Assembly (NCBI RefSeq): GCF_014649375.1
Contig: NZ_BMSX01000016.1
Coordinates: 124,001-188,000 of the forward strand
DNA length: 64,000 nt
Direction of reading: 5' to 3'
DNA from: Streptomyces aurantiogriseus
Lineage (GTDB): Bacteria > Actinomycetota > Actinomycetes > Streptomycetales > Streptomycetaceae
A program made the translations under genes and the position numbers. Positions 8,251 through 18,620 of the stretch are shown one piece after another; the first letter of the stretch is position 1, and the number at the start of each line of letters is the position of its first letter. The notes under the pieces were generated by a model. It did not search any database. It worked only from the letters and a program-made list of their open reading frames with translations, and had not been told where the DNA came from.

Positions 8251-11133
8251 TTGAGGAGTAGTCTCATCTCTGCGCAGAGGGTTTCCGCGGAAACACCGTC
8301 CGAGATCTCCGAACTGGCCCGGTGCCCTGCCGTGTTCGTGCCCGGCACCCCCGCGCGTACCGGCAGCGTCGCCTTCTGGCGACACGACGGTGACGCTCCT
8401 CCCGCCGTGGCTTCCGGGTCCGTCGAAGAGGTGTGCTTGGTCCGGCCCGCCGTGGCCGGTGTGGAGCTCGTGCGCCTGCCTGCCGTCCTGCTTCCGGTGC
8501 GTGAAGCCCTGCCCGTCCTCGCACGCGCGCGTGCCGTCCCCGACGGGCACCGCGCCGTCGCGTTCTGGGGCGCGGCGGCCCTGACCGCGCTGGGGTTCGT
8601 GGCGCGTGGCCTGCTGCTGCCCGGTCTGACCGTGGACGACCAGGACGCCTGGCGCGTGGGTCCGCTGGCTCCCGACGACATGGACCGCGTGCGCCGGCTG
8701 GCCGCCGCGATGCCTCCCGAGGCGCACGCCATGCCGGTGGACCACAGCCCGCCGCTGCGGCTGCCCGATCCGGAGCGGCTGCTGCGCGCCTTCCTGGACG
8801 CGGTCGCGGACGCGCTGCCCCGTTCCCCCGCCGCGCCGCTCCTGACGGGCGGGCCGGCGTACGCGGCACAGCAGCCCCTGCATGTGCCGGAGCTGCGCGC
8901 GTGGGCCGCCGATGTCGCCGCGGGACATGACGCCGGCGTACGGATCTCGCTGCGGATCGAGGTGTCGGGGCTCTCCGCCTCGGCGCCCGAGGAAGCGGCG
9001 GCGAGGTTCCGGGCCGTGCCGCAGGTGCACAGCGTGAGTGATCCCGCGCTGGTCGCGGACGCCGCCGACGTATGGCAGGACACCGGGCCCGCCGGGCAGG
9101 CGTTCGGCCCGCGCGCGCGGATGGACGCGTTGCTCGCGCTGCGCCGTGCGGCCCGCGCCTGGCCCGCGCTCACGCCCTTGCTGGCGGCGGCCGTTCCCGA
9201 CGCAGTCGACCTGCTCGACGAGGAGGTCACCGAGCTTCTCGGGGAGGGCGGGCGAGCGCTGGCGAGCGCGGGGGTCGAGGTGCACTGGCCGAGAGAGCTG
9301 GCCCGGAACCTGACCGCCCGCGCGGTGGTGGGACCACCGGAGGACGGAACGGGACCCCACCGGGCCGACGCGGACACGCCGTCGTTCCTGTCCGCCGACG
9401 CGCTGCTGTCCTTCACCTGGTGGTTCGCGCTGGGCGACCAGCAGCTCACCCGCGAGGAGCTGGACCGTCTCGCCGAGGCGGGCCGCCCGCTCGTGCGGCT
9501 GCGCGACCAGTGGGTCCTGATCGACCCGGCAGAACTGCGTCGTGCGCGGGCGCAGCAGGATCGCAAGGTGACGCCGATCGACGCGCTCGGCGCGGCCCTG
9601 ACGGGCTCCACCGAGGACGGCCGCCGGATCGAGGTACGGCCCACAGGGTGGCTGGCGGCTCTGCGGGAGCGGCTGACGCACCCTGAGGAGCTGGAGCCGG
9701 TGGCGCAGCCCGCCGGGCTCGACGCGACGCTGCGCGACTACCAGCGTCGCGGCCTCGACTGGCTGGCCCGCACCACGTCCCTGGGGCTCGGGTGCTGCCT
9801 CGCCGACGACATGGGCCTCGGCAAGACCGTCACGCTGATCGCCCTGCACCTGCACCGCCAGACGGACCCCGCGGTCGCCGGTCCGACCCTGGTGGTCTGT
9901 CCGACGTCCCTGATGGGCAACTGGCAGCGGGAGATCGAGAAGTTCGCTCCCGGCACGCCGGTGCGCCGCTTCCACGGCCCGCGACGCGACCTGGACGCAC
10001 TGGCCGACGGAGAGTTCGTGCTCACCACCTACGGCACCCTGCGCATGGATGCGAGCCGGCTCGGTGAGGTGCCGTGGGGGCTGGTCGTGTCCGACGAGGC
10101 ACAGCACGTGAAGAACCCGTACTCGGAGACGGCACGGGCCCTGCGCACGATCGGTGCACGCGCGCGCGTGGCGCTCACGGGTACCCCCGTGGAGAACAAC
10201 CTGTCGGAGCTGTGGGCGATCCTGGACTGGACGACGCCGGGACTGCTGGGCCGGCTGGGCACCTTCCGCACCCGGTACGCGCGAGCCGTCGAGGGCGGTG
10301 GGGACCCGGCCGCGGCGGAGCGGCTGGCCCGGCTCGTGGGGCCGTTCCTGCTGCGCCGCCGCAAGTCGGACCCGGGCATCGCCCCCGAGCTGCCGCCCAA
10401 GACCGAGACGGATCGCCCGGTGTCCCTCACCAAGGAGCAGGCGGGCCTGTACGAGGCGGTGGTGCGCGAGACGCTCGCGGCGATCGCCGAGGCCGACGAC
10501 ATGGCGCGGCGTGGACTGGTCGTGAAGCTCCTGACCGGCCTCAAGCAGATCTGCAACCATCCGGCGCAGTACCTCAAGGAGGAGCGGCCGAGGACCGCCG
10601 GACGGTCGGGGAAGCTGGAGCTCCTGGACGAACTGCTCGACACGCTCCTCTCCGAAGGGGCGAGCGTCCTGGTGTTCACGCAGTACGTGCGTATGGCGCG
10701 GGTCCTCGAACGGCACCTGGCCGCGCGGGGCGTGCCGACACAGTTCCTGCACGGCGGGACACCCGTCCCCGAGCGTGAGGCGATGGTCCGGCGTTTCCAG
10801 GACGGTGAGGTCCCGGTGTTCCTGCTGTCGCTGAAGGCGGCCGGCACCGGCCTCAACCTCACGCGCGCGGAGCACGTCGTGCACTACGACCGCTGGTGGA
10901 ACCCGGCCGTCGAGGCGCAGGCGACCGACCGGGCGTACCGCATCGGCCAGACCCGGCCCGTGCAGGTGCACCGGTTGATCGCCGAGGGGACGATCGAGGA
11001 CCGCATCGCGGACATGCTGCGCCGCAAGCAGGACCTCGCCGACTCCGTCCTGGGGTCCGGCGAGGCCGGCTTCACGGAACTGACGGACGCCGAGCTGGCC
11101 GAGCTCGTGGAACTGCGAGGGGGCGCGCGATGA
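8251..11133 (+). CDS. SNF2-family DNA-dependent ATPase (DEAD/DEAH-box helicase superfamily 2)
   Basis: A protein of about 960 residues of the bacterial SNF2/HepA-like family. An N-terminal SNF2-associated region of about 450 residues precedes the ATPase core. Walker A DDMGLGKTV lies near residue 520, motif II reads SDEAQH near 617, LTGTPVENN follows as motif III, and the helicase C domain holds VFTQYV, SLKAAGTGLNLT and DRAYRIGQ (motif VI). Such proteins translocate on double-stranded DNA and remodel bound proteins. The start is uncertain: the open frame begins at a TTG at 8251, and a GTG at 8332 just before a conserved-looking FVPG segment is an alternative. The stop overlaps the ATG of the SWIM gene, so the two are translated together. 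Confidence 0.9.
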   Translation: MRSSLISAQRVSAETPSEISELARCPAVFVPGTPARTGSVAFWRHDGDAPPAVASGSVEEVCLVRPAVAGVELVRLPAVLLPVREALPVLARARAVPDGHRAVAFWGAAALTALGFVARGLLLPGLTVDDQDAWRVGPLAPDDMDRVRRLAAAMPPEAHAMPVDHSPPLRLPDPERLLRAFLDAVADALPRSPAAPLLTGGPAYAAQQPLHVPELRAWAADVAAGHDAGVRISLRIEVSGLSASAPEEAAARFRAVPQVHSVSDPALVADAADVWQDTGPAGQAFGPRARMDALLALRRAARAWPALTPLLAAAVPDAVDLLDEEVTELLGEGGRALASAGVEVHWPRELARNLTARAVVGPPEDGTGPHRADADTPSFLSADALLSFTWWFALGDQQLTREELDRLAEAGRPLVRLRDQWVLIDPAELRRARAQQDRKVTPIDALGAALTGSTEDGRRIEVRPTGWLAALRERLTHPEELEPVAQPAGLDATLRDYQRRGLDWLARTTSLGLGCCLADDMGLGKTVTLIALHLHRQTDPAVAGPTLVVCPTSLMGNWQREIEKFAPGTPVRRFHGPRRDLDALADGEFVLTTYGTLRMDASRLGEVPWGLVVSDEAQHVKNPYSETARALRTIGARARVALTGTPVENNLSELWAILDWTTPGLLGRLGTFRTRYARAVEGGGDPAAAERLARLVGPFLLRRRKSDPGIAPELPPKTETDRPVSLTKEQAGLYEAVVRETLAAIAEADDMARRGLVVKLLTGLKQICNHPAQYLKEERPRTAGRSGKLELLDELLDTLLSEGASVLVFTQYVRMARVLERHLAARGVPTQFLHGGTPVPEREAMVRRFQDGEVPVFLLSLKAAGTGLNLTRAEHVVHYDRWWNPAVEAQATDRAYRIGQTRPVQVHRLIAEGTIEDRIADMLRRKQDLADSVLGSGEAGFTELTDAELAELVELRGGAR

Positions 11134-12425
11134 ATCGGTACGACAGCGACACGGAACGTACGTTCGCGGCGATGCCGCCCGCGCGCGGGAGGGGTTTCGC
11201 GCAGACCTGGTGGGGCCGGGCGTGGCTGGCGGCCCTGGAGGACGGGGCACTGGACGCGGAGCAGGTGCGGACGGGCCGCCGGCTCGCGCGCGCGGGAGGC
11301 GTGGGTGCGGTGTCGGTGCGGCCGGGGCGCATCACGGCCGTCGTCCAGGATCGCGACCGCACACCGCACCGGGCCGACGTGCTGCTCGACGTCCTGACGG
11401 ACGATCAGTGGGACCGGTTCCTCGACCTGACCGTGGAACGGGCCGGGCATGTCGCCGCGTTGCTCGACCGCGACATGCCGCCGCATCTGGTCGAGGACGC
11501 GGAGACGGCCGGGATCGACCTGCTGCCGGGCCTGGGCGACCTGGAGGCGGAGTGTGACTGCGGCGCCTGGGACCACTGCGGTCACACGGCGGCGCTCTGC
11601 TACCAGGTCGCGCGGCTGCTCGACCAGGACCCGTTCGTCCTGTTCCTCCTTCGAGGGTGCCCCGAGCAGGCCCTGCTGGACGACCTCCAGGCCCGCAGCA
11701 CCGCCGCACCGGCCGAGACGGCGCCTCTCCGTCCGGAGGGCGTGGACGCGGCGGAGGCGTATCTGGCCGGGCACGTCCTGCCTCCGCTGCCGGCCGCCCC
11801 GGATCTCCCGCAAGGGCCGGGTGTGCCGCCCTCGTTGGACGCCGACGCCCCGCCCCCGGTCGGGGTGGATCCGGCGGCCCTGGAGCTCCTCGCCGCGCGG
11901 ACGGCCGCGGAAGCCTACGTCCTGCTCGCTCAAGCACTTCGGGAAGGAGCGGAACAGCGTCCGTCGGCCGCCCGGTTGACAGCCGCCCAGGACGCCGTAC
12001 GCCTGGCAGCGGGCCGTCTCGGAGACCGTGGGACTCCGCAGCCCGTGGCCGACCGGCTCGCCGCCGGATCGGGGCGCAGCCGGGAGCAGTTGGCGCTGGC
12101 CGTACGGGCCTGGTGGCTGGGCGGTGCGGCCGCTCTGGCGGTGCTCGAGGAGGAGTGGTCCGTCGAGGGCGAGACGCTCGCACGCGCGCGTGCCGCCCTG
12201 GAGTCGGCGTGGGACGAGGGCGAGCGGCCCGTGCTGCGGGCCAGGGGCAACCGGTGGACGGTCGTCGGGGCGGCCGGCCAGCTGCGGCTGGGGCAGGACG
12301 GCCGCTGGTGGCCCTACCTCAAGGAGCGCGGCCGTTGGGTGCCGGCAGGGGACGCGGCGCAGGATCCGGCGACGGCCCTGGCCTCGGTCCGCCCCGACGG
12401 CGAGGAAGCGCTTTCCCAACACTGA
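11130..12425 (+). CDS. SWIM zinc-finger protein coupled to the SNF2 ATPase
   Basis: A 431-residue protein starting at an ATG that overlaps the SNF2 stop (ATGA). A SWIM-type zinc finger reads CDCG-WDHCGH (CxC then CxH) near residues 137-147, a domain first noted beside SWI2/SNF2 ATPases and thought to bind DNA or proteins. The N-terminal 100 residues contain TWWGRAWLAALE, common in this family. A proline-rich linker follows, then a helical C-terminal half. Overlapping coding implies a fixed stoichiometry with the ATPase and a shared complex. The cellular role of the pair is not established; transcription recycling, repair and foreign-DNA handling are all possible. Confidence 0.85.
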   Translation: MNRYDSDTERTFAAMPPARGRGFAQTWWGRAWLAALEDGALDAEQVRTGRRLARAGGVGAVSVRPGRITAVVQDRDRTPHRADVLLDVLTDDQWDRFLDLTVERAGHVAALLDRDMPPHLVEDAETAGIDLLPGLGDLEAECDCGAWDHCGHTAALCYQVARLLDQDPFVLFLLRGCPEQALLDDLQARSTAAPAETAPLRPEGVDAAEAYLAGHVLPPLPAAPDLPQGPGVPPSLDADAPPPVGVDPAALELLAARTAAEAYVLLAQALREGAEQRPSAARLTAAQDAVRLAAGRLGDRGTPQPVADRLAAGSGRSREQLALAVRAWWLGGAAALAVLEEEWSVEGETLARARAALESAWDEGERPVLRARGNRWTVVGAAGQLRLGQDGRWWPYLKERGRWVPAGDAAQDPATALASVRPDGEEALSQH

Positions 12426-12546
12426 GCCGGGCGCGGGGACGGTCCGTCGGACGGCCGACGCCCCACGTTCACCGGCACGTCGCACGGTGTTCGGTGCGTG
12501 ACCCAACTCTGGCCGCTGTCATCGAACTTGCTCCTCAGGAGGCCTG

Positions 12547-13890
12547 ATGTCCCCGCATGCCACCGGCCGGCGCCGCGTCCACCGTTCCGTCGCTGCGGGC
12601 GTACCGCTCGCGGTGCTGGCCGCTCTCGCCACCTCGGGACCGGCCGCCGCGCACACGCCGTCCGGGGAGGCGTACGTCACCCGGACGGCGACGCTCGGCG
12701 ACATCCCGCTCGGGGCGTTCAGCAACGCGCTGCTGCCGGGCACGGTGTCCGACGACCGGGGTGTGGACCTCGGTGGCATCGGCAGCGACCTCTATCCCGC
12801 CGGCCGCAAGGGGGAGTTCTGGACGGTCACCGACCGTGGGCCCAACGGCCAGATCAAGGTGGACGGCACCAAGCGCCGCACGTTCCCCGTGCCCGGCTTC
12901 GACCCGGCGATCGTCCGGATCCGGGTCACCGGAAACACCGTGAAGGTGCTGCAGGCGATCCCCCTCACCACGTCGTCCGGGAAGCCCGTGACCGGCCTGT
13001 CGAACCAGGCGGGACGCGACGAGGCGCCGTACTCCTACGACGCGAGGACACCGCTGCCGTACAACCCGGACGGGCTGGACACCGAGGGCATCGTGCGGGC
13101 CGCGGACGGGAGTTTCTGGCTCGCCGACGAGTACGGGCCCTCGCTGGTGCACGTCTCCGCGCGCGGGAAGGTCCTGACGCGGTATGTGCCCAAGGGGCTG
13201 AACCTCGAGGGCGCGGACTACCCGGTCGTGGAAGCGCTGCCCCAGGTCCTGCTGCACCGGAAGATCAACCGCGGCTTCGAGGGACTCGCCCAACTGCCGG
13301 GCGGGGACCTCGTGCTGGCGGTGCAGAGCCCGCTGTCGCTGCCGGACACGGACGCGGGCGAGGCCTCTCGTACCGTGCGTCTGCTGCGCTTCTCACCGAA
13401 GAAGAAGGCGGTCACCGCCGAGTACGCATACCGCTTCGACCCCGTGAACGTGGTCGACCCGAGCGAGGACGACACCTCCGAGCTCAAGATCTCCTCGGTG
13501 GTCGCCGTGGGCGGTGACCGGCTGCTGATCGAGGAGCGCACGGACAAGGCCGCCCGGCTGCATCTGGTACGGCTGGACCCCCGCGCGAACATCCTGGGCA
13601 GCCGCTGGGACGACGAGGCGACGTCGCCGTCGCTCGAGCAGCTCGCCGACCCCACGGCCTCGGGGGTCCCGGTGCTGCCCAAGCGGCTGGTCGTCGACCT
13701 GGGCACGGTCGCCGGGGTGCCCGGGAAGATCGAGGGCGTCGCGCGCGTGGACCGGGACACGCTCGCGCTGATCAACGACAACGACTTCGGGATGACGGAC
13801 GGCACCGAGGCGTTCGACGCACAGGGCCGACTGGTCGACAGCGGCATCGAGACGACCGTGGTCTACGTGCGCCTGCCCGGGGGCGTGTGA
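12547..13890 (+). CDS. Secreted phytase-like esterase (esterase-like activity of phytase)
   Basis: A 447-residue secreted protein. A signal peptide with basic start and hydrophobic core ends near GPAAAHT (about residue 36). The mature part matches the Phytase-like beta-propeller family: DRGPNGQIKVDGTKRR, LDTEGIVRAADGSFWLADEYGPS and INDNDFG motifs, with Asp/Glu residues of the sort that bind calcium. Members hydrolyse phosphate esters or other esters outside the cell; the substrate is not deducible. AGGAGG lies 5 bases before the ATG. It stands alone and ends at a strong hairpin shared with the next, convergent gene. Confidence 0.87.
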   Translation: MSPHATGRRRVHRSVAAGVPLAVLAALATSGPAAAHTPSGEAYVTRTATLGDIPLGAFSNALLPGTVSDDRGVDLGGIGSDLYPAGRKGEFWTVTDRGPNGQIKVDGTKRRTFPVPGFDPAIVRIRVTGNTVKVLQAIPLTTSSGKPVTGLSNQAGRDEAPYSYDARTPLPYNPDGLDTEGIVRAADGSFWLADEYGPSLVHVSARGKVLTRYVPKGLNLEGADYPVVEALPQVLLHRKINRGFEGLAQLPGGDLVLAVQSPLSLPDTDAGEASRTVRLLRFSPKKKAVTAEYAYRFDPVNVVDPSEDDTSELKISSVVAVGGDRLLIEERTDKAARLHLVRLDPRANILGSRWDDEATSPSLEQLADPTASGVPVLPKRLVVDLGTVAGVPGKIEGVARVDRDTLALINDNDFGMTDGTEAFDAQGRLVDSGIETTVVYVRLPGGV

Positions 13891-13919
13891 CGCGGGCGGC
13901 GACGTACGGAGTCGTCGAG

Positions 13920-13964
13920 CGGCACGCGCGCGTGCGCGGAGCACACCGTCACGCGCGCGTGCCG
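13920..13964. terminator. Bidirectional terminator-like hairpin
   Basis: Two 15-base arms (13920-13934 and 13950-13964) are perfectly complementary, with a 15-base loop. Each arm contains ACGCGCGCGT, which is itself a palindrome. It lies between the ends of two convergent genes, where a two-way terminator is expected. No U-tract, as is usual in Streptomyces. Confidence 0.7.
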
Positions 13965-13990
13965 TACGACACCCGGCCACGGCAGTCCGG

Positions 13991-14437
13991 CTAGGGCAGC
14001 AGCTCGTCCAGGGACGGCAGGAGCGACTCCAGGTCGCTCGGCACCTCGGTCGGCAGCTCGCTGGGGAACTGGGACGGCAGTTCGCTCGGAAAACCGCTGG
14101 GCAGCTCGACCGGAAGGCTGACGGACGGGGCGGGCGAGGAGCTGCCCGCGGGCGGCCCGTCGTCCGGTGAGTCGTCGCTCCCGGAGGCCATGAGGACCAC
14201 CACGACGACGGCTGCGGCGGCGACCAGCAGCGCGAGTACGGCGAAGAGGGGGTTCCTGCGCCTGCGGGGACCGCCGGGCGGGTCCGGGGGCGAAGAGGGC
14301 GGCGGAAACGGCGGCCGGCCGCCCCCTCCCCCGCCATGGTCCGGGCCGAAGCCCGAGGGAGGCGGTCCGAAGCCGCCCGGGGGCGGCGTGTCACCCGGCG
14401 GGCCGGGCGGTTGAGGCGGTACGGGCGGCATGGCCAT
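13991..14437 (-). CDS. Proline/glycine-rich single-pass membrane protein
   Basis: A 148-residue protein: a Pro/Gly-rich N-terminal segment of about 60 residues (PPGPPGDTPPPGGFGPP style), an Arg cluster, one hydrophobic helix (about 65-85) and an extracellular tail. The tail is a run of short ELPS/FPSELP repeats ending LLPSLDELLP, so it is probably an extended stalk. Such proteins are frequent in Streptomyces envelopes and their roles are mostly unknown. Start taken at the first of two ATGs (14437, 14431); neither has a strong ribosome binding site. Convergent with the phytase-like gene. Confidence 0.65.
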   Translation of the reverse strand: MAMPPVPPQPPGPPGDTPPPGGFGPPPSGFGPDHGGGGGGRPPFPPPSSPPDPPGGPRRRRNPLFAVLALLVAAAAVVVVVLMASGSDDSPDDGPPAGSSSPAPSVSLPVELPSGFPSELPSQFPSELPTEVPSDLESLLPSLDELLP

Positions 14438-14562
14438 ACCGTCCAGCGTCGTCGGGCACCGGCCGGGACGCGAGCCCCGCACGGAACTTGATACGGCCTC
14501 ATGCCATGGACCGCATGATTCCGGCGTATTCCGTGCGGAGATCCATGAAATGCGCGTACGAC

Positions 14563-14625
14563 GGCACGCGCGTGCGTGCTCAGCGGCACGCGTGTGTGCG
14601 TGCTCAGCGGCGCGCGTGAGTGTGC
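14563..14625. repeat. Short tandem repeat, 24-bp period
   Basis: GTGCGTGCTCAGCGGC occurs at 14572-14587 and again at 14596-14611, each followed by RCGCGTG, and a third partial unit follows. It lies in the 212-bp gap after xylA, whose 3' end faces this way, and upstream of the membrane-protein gene. Transcribed from xylA it can fold into GC-rich hairpins, so it may act in termination. Confidence 0.6.
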
Positions 14626-14649
14626 GGGCACACCCACGCGCGCGTCCGC

Positions 14650-15880
<1,231 letters not shown>

Positions 15881-15943
15881 ATGCGGACGCATCTCTGGGA
15901 AGACAGATCCCGCAGAGCCGCGGAAAAACTTAGGGAGAGCCCG

Positions 15944-17389
15944 ATGTCAGCAGCCGAGGGTCCGCTCGTCGTCGGCGTGGACACGTCCACCCAGTCCACC
16001 AAGGTGCTGGTCGTCGACGCGGCCACCGGCCAGGTCGTCGCGAGCGGCCAGGCGCCGCACACCGTGTCCTCCGGGGCCGGCCGGGAGAGCGACCCGCGCC
16101 AGTGGTGGGACGCCCTGTGCGAGGCGCTGCGCCAGTGCGGTGACGCGGCGCACGAGGCCGCCGCGGTGTCGATCGGCGGGCAGCAGCACGGGCTCGTGAC
16201 GCTGGACGAACACGGCGAGCCGGTGCGCCCGGCGCTGCTGTGGAACGACGTGCGCTCGGCCCCGCAGGCGCGTCGGCTGACCGAGGAGCTGGGCGGCGCG
16301 AAGTTCTGGGCGGAGCGCACCGGATCCGTCCCGGCCGCATCCTTCACGGTCACGAAGTGGGCCTGGCTGGCCGAGCACGAGCCGGAGGCCCTGCGCGCGA
16401 CGAAGGCCGTCCGTCTCCCCCACGACTACCTCACCGAGCGCCTCACCGGCGAGGGCACGACCGACCGCGGCGACGCCTCCGGCACCGGCTGGTGGGCGTC
16501 CGGGACGGAAGGCTACGACGCGGAGATCCTCGCCCACGTGGGCCTCGATCCCGCGCTGCTGCCGCGCGTGGTGCGGCCCGGCGAGGTGGCGGGCACCGTG
16601 CGCGACAGCCATGACCTGCCGTTCTCCAAGGGTACGCTGGTCGCCCCGGGCACCGGCGACAACGCGGCGGCCGCGCTGGGCCTGGGGCTGCGTCCCGGCA
16701 CCCCCGTACTGAGCCTCGGCACCTCGGGCACGGTGTACGCGGTGTCGACGCGGCGGCCGGCCGACCCGACCGGCACGGTGGCCGGCTTCGCCGACGCCCA
16801 CGGCGACTGGCTGCCGCTGGCCTGCACCCTGAACTGCACACTCGCCGTCGACCGCGTCGCGGCCCTGCTGAACCTGGACCGCGAGGCCGTCGAGCCCGCC
16901 GCGGAGCTCACGCTCCTGCCCTACCTGGACGGCGAGCGCACCCCGAACCTGCCGAACGCCTCCGGCCTCCTGCACGGCCTGCGCCACGACACCACCGCCG
17001 GCCAGCTCCTTCAGGCCGCCTACGACGGCGCCGTCCACTCCCTCCTCGGCGCGCTGGACCTCGTCCTCGACGAGGACGCGGACCGCTCGGCCCCGCTGCT
17101 GCTGATCGGCGGCGGTGCGCGAGGCACGGCCTGGCAGCAGACCGTGCGCCGGCTGTCCGGGCGGCCGGTGCAGATCCCCGAGGCCAAGGAACTCGTCGCG
17201 CTGGGCGCCGCGGCGCAGGCGGCCGGGCTGCTGACCGGGGAGGATCCGGCCGCCGTCGCCCGGCGCTGGAACACCACGCGGGGCCCGGTGCTCGACGCCG
17301 TCGAGCGGGACGAGGCGACCCTGGCCCGAATCGCCGGGGTACTCTCCGACGCGGCCCCGCTGCTGGAGCGGAGCACGGACACCCACTGA
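15944..17389 (+). CDS. xylB: Xylulokinase
   Basis: Phosphorylates D-xylulose to D-xylulose 5-phosphate with ATP, feeding the pentose phosphate pathway. The 481-residue protein is an FGGY kinase: GVDTSTQSTKVLVVD phosphate-binding loop at residues 11-25, GGQQHGLV substrate-site motif, the LPHDYLTERLTG signature, GTGDNAAAALGLG and LSLGTSGTVYA in the C-terminal half, and GGGARGTAWQQ near residue 385. AGGGAGAG precedes the ATG by 4-5 bases. It is followed after 22 bp by the ROK regulator on the same strand, so they form an operon. Confidence 0.95.
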   Translation: MSAAEGPLVVGVDTSTQSTKVLVVDAATGQVVASGQAPHTVSSGAGRESDPRQWWDALCEALRQCGDAAHEAAAVSIGGQQHGLVTLDEHGEPVRPALLWNDVRSAPQARRLTEELGGAKFWAERTGSVPAASFTVTKWAWLAEHEPEALRATKAVRLPHDYLTERLTGEGTTDRGDASGTGWWASGTEGYDAEILAHVGLDPALLPRVVRPGEVAGTVRDSHDLPFSKGTLVAPGTGDNAAAALGLGLRPGTPVLSLGTSGTVYAVSTRRPADPTGTVAGFADAHGDWLPLACTLNCTLAVDRVAALLNLDREAVEPAAELTLLPYLDGERTPNLPNASGLLHGLRHDTTAGQLLQAAYDGAVHSLLGALDLVLDEDADRSAPLLLIGGGARGTAWQQTVRRLSGRPVQIPEAKELVALGAAAQAAGLLTGEDPAAVARRWNTTRGPVLDAVERDEATLARIAGVLSDAAPLLERSTDTH

Positions 17390-17411
17390 ACATCGACGAA
17401 TCGACGGAGGC

Positions 17412-18620
17412 ATGACCGCACCGCCGCACGAGGCTCGCCCGACCGGCCCCGCACGCGCGCTGCCCGACACCCAGCAGGGCATGCGCCGCCGCAACCTGGC
17501 CCGGGTGATGCACGCCGTCAGAGCCGAGGGTCCGCTCTCGCGGGCGGCGGTCGCCTCGCGCATCGGCCTGACCCGCGCGGCGGTGTCGACCCTCGTCGAC
17601 GAACTCATACGCACCGGCCTGCTGGAGGAGCTCGGCCCGGAGCGGCCCGGCCGGGTGGGGCGGCCCGGCTCCGCGCTCGCCGTCAGCGGACGCGGGCCGG
17701 CCGGGATCGGCGCCGAGATCGGCGTCGACCACCTCGCGGTCTGCGCCGTCGACCTGCGCGGCGAGGTGCGGGCGCGTGCCGTACGGCACGGCACGAACCG
17801 GGGCCGCTCCCCCGAACCGGTGATCGAGGAGCTCACCCGGCTGCTGCGCGAGGTCGTCACCGAGGCGGAGCGCGAGGGGCTGTGGCCGGCCGGGCTAGCC
17901 GTGGCCGTCCCCGGCCTGGTGGCCCGCGACGCCCACACCGTCGTTCGCGCCCCGAACCTCGACTGGCACGACGTCGACCTCGGCGCGCTGCTGCCGGGCG
18001 AGTTCGCGCTGACCGTGGACAACGAGGCCAACTTCGGCGGCCTGGCCGAACTCTGGCTCGGCGCCGACACCCCGCGGGACTTCCTGCATGTCTCCGCCGA
18101 GATCGGCATCGGCGCCGCGCTGGTCGTGGACGGCAGCCTGCTGCGCGGCACCCGCGGCTTCGCGGGCGAACTGGGTCATGTGCCGGTGCATCCCGACGGC
18201 CCGGAGTGCGTGTGCGGCGGGCGGGGCTGCCTGGAGCAGTACGCCGGCGAGGAGGCGGTGCTGCGCGCGGCCGGCCTGGAGCTGGGCGAGGACCGCGTCG
18301 GCCTGCTGGCGGGACGCGCCGCGGACGGCGACGAGGACGTACGGCGGGCCCTGCGCGGGGCGGGAACCGCGCTCGGCATCGCCCTGACCGGGGCGCTCAA
18401 TCTGCTGGACCCCGAGGGCGTCGTACTCGGCGGCGCCCTGGCCGGGCTCGCACCCTGGCTGCTGCCGTCGCTGGAGGCCGAGCTCGCCCGGCGCACCGCG
18501 GGTCCGCCCTGCCCCGTGTCCGTCTCGCGCCTGGGCCCCGAGGGGCCGTTGCTCGGCGCGGCGCACTCCGTGGTGCGGGCCGTGCTGGATGATCCGGCGG
18601 CGGTGGCGGGGCGGGGCTGA
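17412..18620 (+). CDS. xylR: ROK-family transcriptional repressor of xylose genes
   Basis: A 402-residue ROK regulator. An N-terminal MarR-like helix-turn-helix lies at about 25-80 (GPLSRAAVASRIGLTRAAVS), followed by a sugar-kinase-like fold. The ROK zinc site is intact: GELGHVPVHPDGPECVCGGRGC, with one His and three Cys. AVAVPGLV and the DNEANFGGLAE sugar-binding segment are present. Position directly after xylB and facing xylA argues that it is the xylose-responsive repressor XylR. GGAGG sits unusually close (1-2 bases) to the ATG, so the true start could be a little downstream. Confidence 0.88.
   Translation: MTAPPHEARPTGPARALPDTQQGMRRRNLARVMHAVRAEGPLSRAAVASRIGLTRAAVSTLVDELIRTGLLEELGPERPGRVGRPGSALAVSGRGPAGIGAEIGVDHLAVCAVDLRGEVRARAVRHGTNRGRSPEPVIEELTRLLREVVTEAEREGLWPAGLAVAVPGLVARDAHTVVRAPNLDWHDVDLGALLPGEFALTVDNEANFGGLAELWLGADTPRDFLHVSAEIGIGAALVVDGSLLRGTRGFAGELGHVPVHPDGPECVCGGRGCLEQYAGEEAVLRAAGLELGEDRVGLLAGRAADGDEDVRRALRGAGTALGIALTGALNLLDPEGVVLGGALAGLAPWLLPSLEAELARRTAGPPCPVSVSRLGPEGPLLGAAHSVVRAVLDDPAAVAGRG

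Noticed and set aside
8245-11250. A 1001-codon leftward open frame
   Set aside because: Shadow of the SNF2 gene; the sense strand has all helicase motifs.
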